Source of the DNA: Haloterrigena alkaliphila | GTDB lineage: Archaea; Halobacteriota; Halobacteria; Halobacteriales; Natrialbaceae | Direction: 5' to 3' | DNA length: 64,000 nt | Assembly: GCF_017352155.2 (NCBI RefSeq) | Contig: NZ_CP071462.1 | Span: 1,302,001 to 1,366,000, forward strand | Part shown: piece by piece, positions 1-9,326 of the stretch | Numbering within the stretch: the stretch's first letter is position 1 | Layout of the letters: every line of letters begins with the position of its first letter | Notes under the pieces: model-generated | Database searches by the model: none | What the model saw: the letters and a program-made list of their open reading frames with translations, nothing else | What the model was told of the DNA's origin: nothing | Program-made: the position numbers and the translations under genes

Positions 1-948
1 CGGGACGACTACTGGGACGACCTCGAGCCGAACCTCCCGCGGGTACGCTTCGAGGCCCACGACGACAACGCGGGTCGCGTCTCCGACATCCGGTCGGGGA
101 ACACCGACGCCATCGCCGGCGTGCCCAACGAGGACTGGAGCGTCCTCGAGAACGAGGAGAACGTCACCCTCCACTCGGCGGAGAGTCCGACGTTCATGTA
201 CATGGCCTTTAACTGCAACGAGGGACCGACGACGAATCCGGAGGTGCGGCGGGCGATCGCCCACTCGTTCTCGATGTCGGACTTCATCGAGTCCAACGCG
301 GGGAACGTGGCGTCGCCGATGTACAGTCCGATTCCGCCGGTCGTCAACGAGATCTGGGAGTTCCCGGAGGACGAGTATCAGGAGCTCCTGCCGTCGTACG
401 ACCCCGAGCAGGCCCAGTCGCTGCTCGACGAGCACGCCCCCGACGGCTTCACGCCGACGATCATCACGCCGGAGGGGATTCGCGCGCAACTGGCCGAGCG
501 CATCGCGACCCGATTGGACGAGATCGGCTACGGCGCGGACGTGCAGGTGCTGGACTTCGCGACGCTCGTCGACACCTACACCAGCGGGAACGCGGACGAC
601 TACCAGATGTACCTGCTGGGCTGGACCGGCGGTCCCGACCCCGATTACTACCTCTACCCGCTGTTCCACGAGAGCGCGGCCGGGGTGAACCAGGGCCACT
701 ACTACGGGGGCAGCGACGGCTTCCACCAGGCGATCGCCGACGGGCGTAACTCGGCGGACCAGCAGGAGCGCTACGACCTCTACGAGCCCGTCATCCGGGA
801 GATCGTCGAACAGTTACCCGCGCTCCCGGCGTTCACGCAGGACAACACGATGGCCTCGCGGGACTACGTCCAGGACCTGCAGGCCCACCCGGAGGTGACG
901 AGGAACCCGGACCTCGTCGCCGACCACGCCAACGTCTCGATGGAGTGA
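1..948 (+). CDS. Dipeptide/oligopeptide ABC transporter substrate-binding protein (5' end outside window)
   Basis: This is the C-terminal 315 residues of an extracellular solute-binding protein of family 5 (SBP_bac_5, DppA/OppA type). The reading frame is open from base 1, so the start and the lipoprotein signal lie upstream of the window. Visible family features are the lobe II segment with PTTNPEVRRAIAHSF near the left end and the GGPDPDYYLYPLFH stretch near residue 215. It would bind peptides outside the membrane and deliver them to the permeases encoded 100 bp downstream. The operon order SBP-permease-permease-ATPase-ATPase is typical of Dpp/Opp systems. The substrate cannot be read from the sequence; some haloarchaeal members bind other solutes. 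Confidence 0.93.
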   Translation, partial: RDDYWDDLEPNLPRVRFEAHDDNAGRVSDIRSGNTDAIAGVPNEDWSVLENEENVTLHSAESPTFMYMAFNCNEGPTTNPEVRRAIAHSFSMSDFIESNAGNVASPMYSPIPPVVNEIWEFPEDEYQELLPSYDPEQAQSLLDEHAPDGFTPTIITPEGIRAQLAERIATRLDEIGYGADVQVLDFATLVDTYTSGNADDYQMYLLGWTGGPDPDYYLYPLFHESAAGVNQGHYYGGSDGFHQAIADGRNSADQQERYDLYEPVIREIVEQLPALPAFTQDNTMASRDYVQDLQAHPEVTRNPDLVADHANVSME

Positions 949-1050
949 GGACAGCGACTCGACGCCGCCGTCGGGGCGTCGATCGGTCTCGCGGCCGCGA
1001 CGACCGTCGGCCTCGACCGACGACGAGATCACCGACCGATTCGCGAACAC

Positions 1051-2052
1051 ATGAAACTGCTCAAGTACACGATATACAGGGTCTTGCAGGCGATCCCCGT
1101 CCTGATCGGGATCTCCGTCATCACGTTCCTGCTCGCGAACCTCGGCCCGGGCGATCCGGTCAGCCTCATGCTGCAGGGACAGGAACACAGCGAGGAACTG
1201 GTTCGGTCGATCGAACAGCGGTACGGCCTCGACAAACCGCTCCACGAGCGGTACGTGACGTACATGTCCAACCTGGTGCAGGGCGATCTCGGCCGGAGCA
1301 TCCACTACCAGCGGCCGGTCGCCGACCTGATGCTGGAGCGGGTCGGGCCGACGCTCCTGCTGGTGCTGTCGGCGTACGCGTTCGCGCTGGTCACGGCGAT
1401 CCCGCTCGGCGTCATCGCCGCCGACAGGCGCAACGAACCGACCGATCACGCCTCGCGGGTCGCCGCGCTCGTCGGCGTCAGCACCCCGTCGTTCTGGATC
1501 GGGATCGTCCTGATCCTCGTCTTCGCGGTCACGCTCGGGTGGCTCCCCTCGAGCGGGCTCGTCTACCCGTGGCGACCGCCCAGTGCCTACCGGTGGATCG
1601 ACGGCCACCTCGAGCTGTACTACCAGTCGCTGCGACACCTGCTGTTGCCGATGATCGCGCTGGGGACCCTGCAGATGGCGACGATCATGCGCGTCGAGCG
1701 CACGCAGATGATCGAGTCGCTGCAGGGCGAGTACGTCAGGCTGGCCCGCGCGTACGGCGTGCCCGAGCGGACGATCCTGCGAAAGCACGCCTTCCAGCCG
1801 GCCCAGTTGCCGATCATCACGATCGTCGGTCTCAACCTGTCGACCGCCATCGGCGGCGCGGTGCTGGTCGAGACGGTGTTCGACATCAACGGAATGGGGC
1901 GACTGTTCATCGACGCGATTCAGTCGAACGACTACCAGCTGGTGATGGGGATCACGATGATGCTCGGCGCGCTGTTCGTGATCGGCGTCATCATCACCGA
2001 CATCTCGTACGCGTACGTCGATCCGCGGGTCACCTACGGTGAGAGGGAGTAA
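1051..2052 (+). CDS. dppB: ABC transporter permease, DppB family
   Basis: This 333-residue integral membrane protein is of normal DppB/OppB length. It has an N-terminal membrane segment at residues 9-30, a long external loop, five more hydrophobic segments, and the cytoplasmic EAA-type loop around residues 228-248 (ARAYGVPERTILRKHAF), which docks on the ATPases. It forms half of the membrane channel for peptides with the next gene. Start ATG 1051 gives the canonical MKLLKYTIYRVLQAIPVLI beginning. Only 2 bp separate it from the DppC gene, so the two are co-transcribed. Larger antisense and overlapping frames in this interval are coding shadows. Confidence 0.95.
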   Translation: MKLLKYTIYRVLQAIPVLIGISVITFLLANLGPGDPVSLMLQGQEHSEELVRSIEQRYGLDKPLHERYVTYMSNLVQGDLGRSIHYQRPVADLMLERVGPTLLLVLSAYAFALVTAIPLGVIAADRRNEPTDHASRVAALVGVSTPSFWIGIVLILVFAVTLGWLPSSGLVYPWRPPSAYRWIDGHLELYYQSLRHLLLPMIALGTLQMATIMRVERTQMIESLQGEYVRLARAYGVPERTILRKHAFQPAQLPIITIVGLNLSTAIGGAVLVETVFDINGMGRLFIDAIQSNDYQLVMGITMMLGALFVIGVIITDISYAYVDPRVTYGERE

Positions 2053-2054
2053 CC

Positions 2055-3092
2055 ATGGCAGTCGGCGAATCACAACTCGGAAGCGGTACTGATTCGGTAT
2101 CGGACGACGAGGAGGAGGTCGAAGCCCGCGTGGGCTGGCGCTACACCGTCGCGCGGATCAAGCGGGACACGACGGCCCGCTGGGGGCTATACGTCGTCGC
2201 GCTCGTCCTGGTCGTCGCGGTGTACGCGCTGATCGACAGCAACCTCTCGCGGCTCACGTTCGGGCAGTTCTCCGACTACGCGTTCGCGCAGTTGCTGCCG
2301 ATCTTCGATCACCCCACGCGCATCCCGCCGCCGGGCGAGGGGCAGCAGAACGTCCCGCCGTACTTCCCGCTCGCCGAGCAGCCGTGGAACCCGTTACCGG
2401 CGGGCGGCACGCTCGAGTACCCGCTGGGTACCGATCCCGCGGGCCGGGACTACTTCACCCGGATCGTGTACGGCACGCAGGTGTCGGTGTTCGTCGGCCT
2501 GGCCTCGACGTTCATCGGGCTCTCCGGCGGGACGGTCATCGGTGCGGTCGCCGGCTACTACGGCGGCCGGGTCGACGACGTCCTGATGCGGATGGTCGAG
2601 ACGGTGTACGCGATTCCGCCGCTGATCCTCATCATCGTTTTCACCGTCTTCGTCGGCGGCGCGAACATCTGGTACGCCGTGCTCGGCGTCGGCATCGCGT
2701 TCGTGCCCGTCTTCGCCCGCATCATCCGGAGCCGCGTGCTGAGTATCCGCGAGATGGACTACATCGAGGCGGCCCGGGCGGCCGGCGTGAAGGATCGAAA
2801 CATCATCATGCGACACGTCGTCCCGAACAGCTTCGCGCCGGTGCTGGTGTACGCGACGCTCCAGATCGGCGTGACGATCCTCATCGTCGCCGGCCTCTCC
2901 TTCCTCGGCTACGGCGCACAGCCGCCGACCCCCGACTGGGGCCAGATGCTCAACGTCGCCCACAGCAACCACATGCACTCGAACATCTGGCTCTCGATCT
3001 GGCCGGGACTGGCGATCATGATCACCATCATGGGCTTCAACCTGTTCGGCGACGGCCTGCAGGACGCCCTCGACCCCCGAATCGACGATTAA
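2055..3092 (+). CDS. dppC: ABC transporter permease, DppC family
   Basis: This 345-residue second permease of the peptide transporter partners DppB in the membrane. It has an acidic cytoplasmic N-terminus, a first membrane segment near residue 50, an external stretch rich in Pro and Gly, and the permease core from about residue 130, with LGTDPAGRDYFTRIVYG at its edge, a motif common in DppC. The EAA loop lies near residues 236-256 (EAARAAGVKDRNIIMRH). The extracellular loop between the first and second segments is longer than in most bacterial DppC, which is common in haloarchaea. The gene is in an operon with dppB before it and the ATPase gene 2 bp after it. Confidence 0.94.
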   Translation: MAVGESQLGSGTDSVSDDEEEVEARVGWRYTVARIKRDTTARWGLYVVALVLVVAVYALIDSNLSRLTFGQFSDYAFAQLLPIFDHPTRIPPPGEGQQNVPPYFPLAEQPWNPLPAGGTLEYPLGTDPAGRDYFTRIVYGTQVSVFVGLASTFIGLSGGTVIGAVAGYYGGRVDDVLMRMVETVYAIPPLILIIVFTVFVGGANIWYAVLGVGIAFVPVFARIIRSRVLSIREMDYIEAARAAGVKDRNIIMRHVVPNSFAPVLVYATLQIGVTILIVAGLSFLGYGAQPPTPDWGQMLNVAHSNHMHSNIWLSIWPGLAIMITIMGFNLFGDGLQDALDPRIDD

Positions 3093-3094
3093 CA

Positions 3095-4321
3095 ATGAGC
3101 TCCGAACCACTCCTTCGCGTCGAGAACCTCAAGACGCAGTTCTTCACGGAAACCGGTACAGTACGCGCCGTCGACGGCATCTCCTTCGAGATCCGCGAGG
3201 GCGAGATCGTCGGCCTCGTCGGCGAGAGCGGCGCCGGCAAGTCGGTCGCCTCGATGAGTCTGCTGCGGCTCGTCGAAAGTCCCGGCGAGATCGTCGCCGG
3301 CGAGATCACCTACAAGGGCGAGACCATCTTCGGCCTCGAGGAAGGTCCCGACGGCGAACTCCGGGAGCGCGACGACGTGCTCTCGAACGAGGAGATCCGC
3401 ACCCGGATCCGGGGTAACGAGATCGCGGTGATCTTCCAGGACCCGATGGAGACGCTCAACCCCGTCTTCACCGTCGGCGGCCAACTGCGGGAGTTCATCG
3501 AACTCAACCGCGGACTCCCGAAAGACGAGGCGAAAGCGGAGGCGATCGACATGCTCCGGGAAGTCGGCATTCCCGACCCCGAGCAGCGCTACGAGGAGTA
3601 CCCCCACCAGTTCTCGGGTGGGATGCGCCAGCGCGTGCTCATCGCGATGGCGCTGGCCTGCGAACCCAGCCTCATCATCGCCGACGAGCCGACGACGGCG
3701 CTCGACGTCACCGTCGAGGGACAGATCCTCGAGCTCGTCGACGACCTCCAGTCGAAGTACGGAACGAGCCTCCTCTGGGTCACCCACGACATGGGCGTCG
3801 TCGCCGAGATCTGCGACCGGGTGAACGTGATGTACCTCGGCGAGATCGTCGAACAGGCGCCCGTGGACGAACTGTTCTACGACACCAAACACCCCTACAC
3901 CGAGGCGCTGCTGAACTCGATTCCCCGCCCCGACCGGACCGTCGCGGAACTCGACCCCATCGAGGGCGTGATGCCCGAGGCGATCAACCCGCCCTCGGGC
4001 TGTCGGTTCCACCCTCGTTGTCCCGACGCGCGCGAGGTCTGCGCCCGCGTCCACCCCGAACCGCTCGAGGTCGACCGGGCCGACGGCGAGCCCCACCGCG
4101 CGGCCTGCGTGAAACACGACGCCTTCGACGTGGGCTACGCCGAGAGCGCGCCGCTCGAGGGCGGCGACGAGACGGTGGTCGGCCAGGCGGGTACCGAGGC
4201 GAACGCGGAGTCGCCGTCGGACGCGAGTGGGGAAAAGGCGTCGGCTGACGGGGGTGAGACGAGCGAAGCGAGTCGATCCTCGTCGGACCTGCGGTCCGAC
4301 GGAGGTGAGTCACAGCGATGA
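3095..4321 (+). CDS. dppD: ABC transporter ATP-binding protein, DppD/OppD family
   Basis: This 408-residue ATPase powers peptide uptake. Walker A GESGAGKS is near residue 45, the signature SGGMRQRV near 173, Walker [13 protein letters not shown] near 193, and the OppD/DppF C-terminal Cys motif [12 protein letters not shown] near 298. Start ATG 3095 lies 2 bp after dppC and removes a long spurious N-terminal extension of the open frame. The last ~55 residues are an acidic, Ser/Gly-rich tail unlike the family core. They contain a perfect 9-3-9 bp palindrome at 4281-4301, which suggests an in-frame addition. The stop overlaps the next start by 4 bp (ATGA). Confidence 0.95.
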   Translation: MSSEPLLRVENLKTQFFTETGTVRAVDGISFEIREGEIVGLVGESGAGKSVASMSLLRLVESPGEIVAGEITYKGETIFGLEEGPDGELRERDDVLSNEEIRTRIRGNEIAVIFQDPMETLNPVFTVGGQLREFIELNRGLPKDEAKAEAIDMLREVGIPDPEQRYEEYPHQFSGGMRQRVLIAMALACEPSLIIADEPTTALDVTVEGQILELVDDLQSKYGTSLLWVTHDMGVVAEICDRVNVMYLGEIVEQAPVDELFYDTKHPYTEALLNSIPRPDRTVAELDPIEGVMPEAINPPSGCRFHPRCPDAREVCARVHPEPLEVDRADGEPHRAACVKHDAFDVGYAESAPLEGGDETVVGQAGTEANAESPSDASGEKASADGGETSEASRSSSDLRSDGGESQR

Positions 4322-5673
4322 GCCGACCGGACGAACCCATCGGGTTCGGTGACACCGACCTCGAGCACGGCGAGACGGTACTCGAGGTCGACGGGCTGAC
4401 GAAACACTTCGCGGCCGACTCGGGGCTGTTCGCGGGCGTGAACTTCGATCCCGATCGGTTCCCGCCGGTGAGTTTCGGGGTCGACCGCGTCGAGGCGGTC
4501 GACGACGTCTCGCTCGAGATCGAGATGGGCGAGACGCTGGGGCTGGTCGGCGAGTCCGGCTGTGGCAAGAGCACGCTCGGGCGGACGATCCTCCGCCTGA
4601 TCGACCCGACCGACGGGACGATCCGGTTCAAGGGCGAGGACCTCTCCGAGATGAGCGACGAGCAACTCCGACGGAAGCGCTCGGAGATCCAGATGATCTT
4701 CCAGGATCCCCAGTCCTCGCTGGATCCCCGCATGAAGATCGGCCAGATCATCGAGGAGCCGATGCGGGCCCACGGCATGTTCGACGACGAGGGCCGGGAG
4801 GCCCGCGCGAAGGAGTTGCTCGAGAAGGTCGGCCTCGATCCGCGCCACTACAACCGCCACCCCCACGCGTTCTCGGGCGGCCAGCGCCAGCGGATCAACC
4901 TCGCGCGGGCGCTGTCGGTCGACCCCGACTTCGTGGTCTGTGACGAACCCGTCTCCGCGCTCGACGTCTCCATCCAGGCGCAGGTGATGAACACGATGGA
5001 GGAACTCCAGGAGGAGTTCGGCCTCACCTACCTCTTCATCGCCCACGACCTCTCCGTGATCCGGTACATCTCCGACCGCGTGGCGGTGATGTATCTGGGC
5101 CACATCGTCGAGGTCGCCGAGAAGGAGGAGCTGTTCGAGAATCCCAAACACCCCTACACGAAGGCGCTGCTCGAGTCGATCCCCGTCCCCGATCCCCGAG
5201 AGTCGGGCGTCCGGGGCGTCCTCGAGGGCGAAGTACCGAGCCCGCAGAATCCGCCATCGGGGTGTCGGTTTCGGACCAGATGTCCGCAGCTGATCGCGCC
5301 CGACGAGTACGACCTGACCGACGAGGAGTGGGCGCACACCCGGGCGTTCATGCGCGCCGTCAAACGGCGGACGTTCGAGCCGATGCCCGCAACCGAAATT
5401 CGCCGGGAGTTCTTCGGCGGCGACCTCCCGCGCGGTGAGGCCGGCGAGATCGTCGCGGACGCCGTCGAACTCGTCGCGTCCGATCGGGAGGGCGGTAACA
5501 GTTCCGAGGCTGGCGATACCGATGCGGACCGCGACGGCTGGACGGACGCGGCCGATCTCCTGCTCGAGTCGTTCGCCGAGCGGAGCATCTGCGCTCGCGA
5601 ACGACCCGCCTACGACCTCGAGTCGGAACTCGGGACGGAGACCCACTTCGCGGCGTGTCACCTGCATCGGTGA
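4318..5673 (+). CDS. dppF: ABC transporter ATP-binding protein, DppF/OppF family
   Basis: This 451-residue second ATPase of the peptide importer is longer than usual (about 320-350). Walker A GESGCGKS is near residue 78, the signature SGGQRQRI near 187, Walker [12 protein letters not shown] near 205, and the Cys motif [12 protein letters not shown] near 312. After this motif about 100 residues are inserted before the terminal Cys-containing segment ([12 protein letters not shown] ... FAACHLHR), which usually follows closely. Such expanded C-termini are common in haloarchaeal DppF. It ends the operon. A T-rich stretch follows at 5692-5712. Confidence 0.95.
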   Translation: MSRPDEPIGFGDTDLEHGETVLEVDGLTKHFAADSGLFAGVNFDPDRFPPVSFGVDRVEAVDDVSLEIEMGETLGLVGESGCGKSTLGRTILRLIDPTDGTIRFKGEDLSEMSDEQLRRKRSEIQMIFQDPQSSLDPRMKIGQIIEEPMRAHGMFDDEGREARAKELLEKVGLDPRHYNRHPHAFSGGQRQRINLARALSVDPDFVVCDEPVSALDVSIQAQVMNTMEELQEEFGLTYLFIAHDLSVIRYISDRVAVMYLGHIVEVAEKEELFENPKHPYTKALLESIPVPDPRESGVRGVLEGEVPSPQNPPSGCRFRTRCPQLIAPDEYDLTDEEWAHTRAFMRAVKRRTFEPMPATEIRREFFGGDLPRGEAGEIVADAVELVASDREGGNSSEAGDTDADRDGWTDAADLLLESFAERSICARERPAYDLESELGTETHFAACHLHR

Positions 5674-5689
5674 CGGTCACGAGGATTGT

Positions 5690-5712
5690 TTTGTCTGATT
5701 TCATATATTTGT
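5690..5712 (+). terminator. T-rich putative terminator after the dpp operon
   Basis: Sixteen bases after the dppF stop the sequence becomes T-rich (TTGTTTTGTCTGATTTCATA and following) in an otherwise GC-rich genome. Archaeal termination relies on such oligo-T tracts rather than on strong hairpins. The placement is right for ending the operon. It has not been tested experimentally. Confidence 0.45.
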
Positions 5713-5883
5713 GAATAGCCCGCTAGATTCGAGAATAGTCAGGAGATAATCACCCGCATTCTTCATCGAAAAGGCTCAGGGAGTAGATTTACTCTGTACG
5801 GCGATTCCCGGATAACCGCGCCGAAAGGACACGAACTTTCATCTCGAAAATACTTATGTACCCGCCGGCCCTTTTACTCATGT

Positions 5884-6042
5884 ATGAGTAAGATACTCGC
5901 AACCGTCACGGCAGGCACGCAGCGAATCGCGAAGGCCCGACGAACGATCCAGCACTCCCCGGCGCTCGGTGAGGACCGAGCGACGAACGAGGACGGCACT
6001 CCGGCGACGCGAATTCCGCCGGGTGGCTTCCTCACCGGGTGA
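5884..6042 (+). CDS. Small hypothetical protein (52 aa)
   Basis: This open frame of 52 codons begins ATGAGTAAG and ends in TGA. It gives a basic N-terminal half (MSKILATVTAGTQRIAKARR) and a Pro/Gly-rich end. An AT-rich promoter-like element (AAAATACTTATG) lies 25-35 bp upstream, as expected for a leaderless haloarchaeal gene. A competing ATG at 5880 closes after three codons. I recognise no domain. The promoter and the amphipathic N-terminus argue for a real gene, but codon bias over 52 codons is weak evidence. Confidence 0.45.
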   Translation: MSKILATVTAGTQRIAKARRTIQHSPALGEDRATNEDGTPATRIPPGGFLTG

Positions 6043-6204
6043 GGACGACTCGATGACCGACCGCGCGGACGCGGACTCCCCTTTTCCACCCGCTACTCGA
6101 CGGTGACCAGTCTCGACTCACGCGGCACTGACGACGCTACTCGAGATTCGCCACCCACGTTGCGGTCTCGTCGCCGTAGTCTACAGCAGCCATCTCGCAG
6201 GTGC

Positions 6205-6789
6205 CTACGCGTCCTCGTTCGACGGGTGCTCGCGCGCGTTTCGAATCCGATCGAAGTACGGATCGTGCGCTCGCATCTCGAGGATCACCTCGCGGAGGGC
6301 CTGAAGGACGGCGATACCGACCGCGGGCTGGAGGTTCAGTTCGCGAGCGGCGACTCGCTCGGACATCCTTCCTTCGACGTAGGGAACGGCATACGTGAGC
6401 GCAGCCGCGAGTTTGCCGATCCCGTGTTTGTCGATTAGAAACTCGAGATCCTGCGCTCGCGGTGTGCGGCCGAACGCTTCGATGAACGTCGGCGTAATCG
6501 TGTACTCGTCGCCATCGAGGGTCGCAGTGAGCGCGAGTGGAACGGCGGTATACGTGTGCGTCTTCTGCTCGTCGTCGCGCTCGAGCGCTCCCAGATCGAC
6601 GAGCGTCGCCGTGTCGGCGTAGGCCGTCGTTCGAGGCGTATCGAGATCGGCTGTAATCTCGTCGATCGTGGCTTCCCCGATCCGAAGGACGTACGTATAG
6701 AGCCGCGCGAGCCGCGGCTCCTCGAGCAGTCGAGCGATCGATATGAATCCGTTGATGGCGCGCTCGGGATCACCGGCCGCTTTCGACAT
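6205..6789 (-). CDS. Winged-helix transcriptional regulator (haloarchaeal DUF7437-like)
   Basis: This 194-residue protein has an N-terminal helix-turn-helix around residues 30-75 (LARLYTYVLRIGEATIDEITADLDTPRTTAYADTATLVDLGAL), the arrangement of a TrmB/ArsR-like winged helix, followed by a beta wing with acidic residues. The C-terminal half resembles the haloarchaeal family annotated as DUF7437 (YVEGRMSERVAARELNLQPAVGIAVLQALR). It is presumably a DNA-binding regulator; its targets are unknown. Start ATG 6789 follows an AT-rich promoter at about 6800-6820. The C-terminal domain assignment is from memory. Confidence 0.8.
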   Translation of the reverse strand: MSKAAGDPERAINGFISIARLLEEPRLARLYTYVLRIGEATIDEITADLDTPRTTAYADTATLVDLGALERDDEQKTHTYTAVPLALTATLDGDEYTITPTFIEAFGRTPRAQDLEFLIDKHGIGKLAAALTYAVPYVEGRMSERVAARELNLQPAVGIAVLQALREVILEMRAHDPYFDRIRNAREHPSNEDA

Positions 6790-6863
6790 AATTCATAATT
6801 CGTGTATTGAGTAATAGACCTTGGGATCGAACAGCCCGATACCGTCGGCCCGCGAACCGACGC

Positions 6864-7370
6864 TCACTCGAGCACCGAGAGCGGATCCTTCAGATACGCG
6901 TCCTGGTCGGTCACCCGCTGGTACCAGTCGTAGAGCGTCGCGACAGCCGCCTCGTCGGGATCGAATCGGATGTGCGGCGCGGCGTGATAGCCGCGACAGC
7001 TGATCAGGAAGAAGTACAGCGTCCGGTGGTGGTCGGGCGTGGCGTCGACGACGCCCATCGATCGACCGCCGAGGTCGTCCGAGAAGTCGTTGAGCAACGC
7101 CCCGATATCGTCGTGTAACTGCTCGTCCGGCCGATACTGGGGGACGCCGAACGACTGCTGCATGTACGTCGTCGCCGCCTCGAGCAACGGGTTCGCGTCC
7201 AGCCCGGTCGGGTCGACGCGCCGGAAGGACTCGTAGAGGTCGAGGACCGTATCGAGTTCCTCGCGCGTCACGGCGACGGGCATGACGGGATCGCCCTGCG
7301 GGAGCGAGTAGTCGGGAAACGAGTGCGAGCGGGGATCCGGCAGTCCGACGAACACCTGCTCGAGGGACAT
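6864..7370 (-). CDS. Conserved haloarchaeal hypothetical protein
   Basis: A 168-residue, soluble, acidic protein without a domain I recognise. Visible blocks are an aromatic/His motif LYFFLISCRGYHAAPHIRFDP near residues 120-140 and a preceding helical region. The start was set at ATG 7370 (MSLEQVFVGLPDP). The open frame continues seven codons further, but without a better start context. It lies between the regulator gene and another haloarchaeal gene on the same strand, with gaps of 57-74 bp, so the three could be one transcription unit. Confidence 0.7.
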   Translation of the reverse strand: MSLEQVFVGLPDPRSHSFPDYSLPQGDPVMPVAVTREELDTVLDLYESFRRVDPTGLDANPLLEAATTYMQQSFGVPQYRPDEQLHDDIGALLNDFSDDLGGRSMGVVDATPDHHRTLYFFLISCRGYHAAPHIRFDPDEAAVATLYDWYQRVTDQDAYLKDPLSVLE

Positions 7371-7427
7371 GTGCGGTCTCACGGCGCACACGATTATACG
7401 GTTACCGACGGGCGCGGATCCTCGTCG

Positions 7428-7943
7428 CTACTCGAGGCGAATCGTCGTCGAGTCGCTCGGCCGATATCGCCCCTCGTGGGTCGCGACGAACGCGCGGAGT
7501 TCGTACTCGCCGGGGTCGGGAACGATCGATTCGTGGGCGTCGCCGGCGGTGCGCTCGAGGCGGCCGTGCCAGGTGAACCGGATCCGTTTGCGCTCGCCGC
7601 CGTCGAAGCGAAACGCCGCGGGCCGCTCGCGGGTGTACCGGCGCTCGTCGCTGGCCTCGAGATCGCCGTCGACCGTCCACCCCCAGCGGCGCCGCCGGGG
7701 CGTCGGAATCGCGACGGGCACCGGGAGCCGATTCTCGAAGGTGACGGTGATCTCGACGGGGTCGTCGCGCGCGTAGACGTCCCGATCGGTCTCGAGGGAG
7801 ACGGCGACCGCGCGCCGGGCGAGCGCTGCGGGGACGAGCGACGAGAGGCGCGTGGCGAGACCGGACCGCGAGTCGCCGGGGTCGACGCCGAACTCGTCGC
7901 TCGCGTCGGTCCCGACGTCGCGCCGGGGCTGTGGACCGACCAT
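7428..7943 (-). CDS. Haloarchaeal hypothetical protein with beta-sandwich domain (DUF7974-like)
   Basis: This 171-residue protein has a C-terminal ~115-residue part that reads like an immunoglobulin-like or BsuPI-type beta sandwich: alternating hydrophobic strands (VAVSLETDRDVYARDDPVEI, VTFENRLPVPVAIPTP), a Trp-containing strand, and PDPGEYELRAFVATHEGRYRP near the end. BsuPI-like proteins share the 'positive features, strength/ornament' strand pattern. The N-terminal 50 residues are polar and probably disordered. No signal peptide is evident, although Leu/Ala-rich residues 35-50 could be an amphipathic helix. ATG 7943 was preferred over ATG 7958. Confidence 0.7.
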   Translation of the reverse strand: MVGPQPRRDVGTDASDEFGVDPGDSRSGLATRLSSLVPAALARRAVAVSLETDRDVYARDDPVEITVTFENRLPVPVAIPTPRRRRWGWTVDGDLEASDERRYTRERPAAFRFDGGERKRIRFTWHGRLERTAGDAHESIVPDPGEYELRAFVATHEGRYRPSDSTTIRLE

Positions 7944-8122
7944 CGACCGGGATTGCAACGGTCACATACTAAAATTCGTTCCCTCGAGCGGTTGCTCGCC
8001 GGTCCTCGGGGCCGTCGACGCCGGTCGCTACCGGACTCGTCGAACGGTGAATCGAAAACGGTGACCGCGCGGTCGAAACCGATCGACGCGTAACCCGCGC
8101 CGAAATCCCTCCACTCCCCCAG

Positions 8123-8287
8123 TTATCGCCATGCCGGTAGCGTCGGCGCGTCGTCCGCTCGCATCGAAAGCCAGGCGCCATCGGCCGAGATGTCGGCGAT
8201 GACGTATTCCGTACTCGAGTCCGTCGAGTCGATCGAACCGACGACGGTCTCGTCGTCGGGCGTCATGGCGTGGGGGTTCGTCGCCAT
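8123..8287 (-). CDS. Small conserved haloarchaeal protein (54 aa, DUF7556-like)
   Basis: A 54-codon gene that is easily missed. The product starts MATNPHAMTPDDETVVGSID and ends with the motif EYVIADISADGAWLSM...APTLPAWR, which I recall as the conserved end of a family of tiny haloarchaeal proteins. ATG 8287 is preceded at 27 bp by a TATA-like element on the same strand (8311-8320), as expected for a leaderless transcript. It is divergent from the CBS-domain gene. The function is unknown. Confidence 0.75.
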   Translation of the reverse strand: MATNPHAMTPDDETVVGSIDSTDSSTEYVIADISADGAWLSMRADDAPTLPAWR

Positions 8288-8310
8288 GTATGGGACAGTC
8301 TCCCACCCAC

Positions 8311-8320
8311 ACATAAACTC
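8311..8320 (-). promoter_or_regulatory. TATA box of the 54-aa gene
   Basis: On the minus strand the sequence reads GAGTTTATGT, centred about 27 bp before ATG 8287. This is the normal spacing for a leaderless haloarchaeal transcript and supports that start. Confidence 0.55.
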
Positions 8321-8386
8321 ATCGAATCGAACTGTTCGTTCCGGCGACCGATCGGGCGGCCGGTCGCGGGCCCGCGAAACACTGGG

Positions 8387-8396
8387 TTTATACTTA
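8387..8396 (+). promoter_or_regulatory. TATA box of the CBS-domain/glyS unit
   Basis: TTTATACTTA lies 22-31 bp before ATG 8418. This spacing decides the start: the longer frame from 8190 would begin upstream of the promoter. Confidence 0.65.
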
Positions 8397-8417
8397 TTTT
8401 GGGCGTACCGTGGGGAC

Positions 8418-9326
8418 ATGAACGTAGCCGACGCGATGACGCCCCGCGAGGACGTGGTAACCGTCGAACTACCCGGTACTCGCACGGACGTCCTCGAGTA
8501 CCTGCAAGAACAGTCGTTCTCGTCCGTTCCGGTCGTCGATTCGACCGACGACGGCCCCGAGTACAGGGGACTGATCTCGCGCAAGGTCCTGATCGAACAG
8601 CCCGACGAGGACCAGCTCGTCATGCTGATGGATGAGACCGTCCCGACCACGACCGCGAGCACCCCGCTCGAGGAGGTCGCGCAGACGATGGTCAGGGAGG
8701 GCGCGCGCCGCGTCCCCGTGGTCGGGAGCACGGAACCGACCGGCGCCGACCCGACGGACGGCGACGAGTCGACCGACGCCGACCAGTTCGAGGGGATCGT
8801 CACCGTGACCGACGTGATCCACGCGATCGCGACGGGCGATCAGGAAACCGACGGCACCGTCGACGCCTACGCGAGCGAGAACGTGAACACGACCTACGAG
8901 GGGGCGCCGCTGCCGGTCGCCGAGCGCGAACTCTCCTACGCGAACGTCCCCTACACCGTCGCGCTGGACGACGACGGCGAGATGAGCGGCGTCCTCACCG
9001 AGGTCGACGTCATCGACGTCGCTCGCATCGTCGAGGGCGAAGAGGAAACCGGCGACAACTTCGGAGACCAGGACGACGAGTGGTCCTGGGAGGGGATCAA
9101 GGCCGTCGGCAGCCGCTACCTCCCGACGCGTGACATCGAGATCCCCGCCGGGCCCGTCCGGGAGTTCATGAGCGACGACGTGGTGACGGTCTCGGGCCAG
9201 ACGCCCATCCAGGAGGCCGCCCAGCGGATGATCAGCAACGACATCGAACAGATCCCGATGGTGACCGGCGAGCAGCTCGTCGGCATCGTCTGCGACGTCG
9301 ACATCCTCGAGGCGCTCTATGAGTGA
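8418..9326 (+). CDS. CBS domain protein (four CBS motifs)
   Basis: A 302-residue protein built of two CBS pairs. The first starts MNVADAMTPREDVVTVELPG and contains the EFSSVPVVD-like strand; the last pair starts VREFMSDDVVTVSGQTPIQEAAQRMI and ends with IEQIPMVTGEQLVGIVCDVDIL. CBS pairs bind adenine nucleotides and act as energy or ligand sensors; the ligand here is unknown. There is no catalytic domain. The gene overlaps glyS by 8 bp, so it is translated from the same message and may sense adenylates in connection with tRNA charging (inference). The start was chosen from the TATA position. Confidence 0.9.
   Translation: MNVADAMTPREDVVTVELPGTRTDVLEYLQEQSFSSVPVVDSTDDGPEYRGLISRKVLIEQPDEDQLVMLMDETVPTTTASTPLEEVAQTMVREGARRVPVVGSTEPTGADPTDGDESTDADQFEGIVTVTDVIHAIATGDQETDGTVDAYASENVNTTYEGAPLPVAERELSYANVPYTVALDDDGEMSGVLTEVDVIDVARIVEGEEETGDNFGDQDDEWSWEGIKAVGSRYLPTRDIEIPAGPVREFMSDDVVTVSGQTPIQEAAQRMISNDIEQIPMVTGEQLVGIVCDVDILEALYE

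Noticed and set aside
814-2073. Long antisense frame of 419 codons opposite the permease genes
   Set aside because: It lies fully opposite clear dppA/dppB coding sequence, is rich in Arg, Asp and Val as GC-rich shadow frames are, and has no domain or promoter.
6137-6193. 18-codon minus-strand frame (MAAVDYGDETATWVANLE)
   Set aside because: It looks like the end of a real protein but is too short to support; it may be a relic behind the regulator gene.
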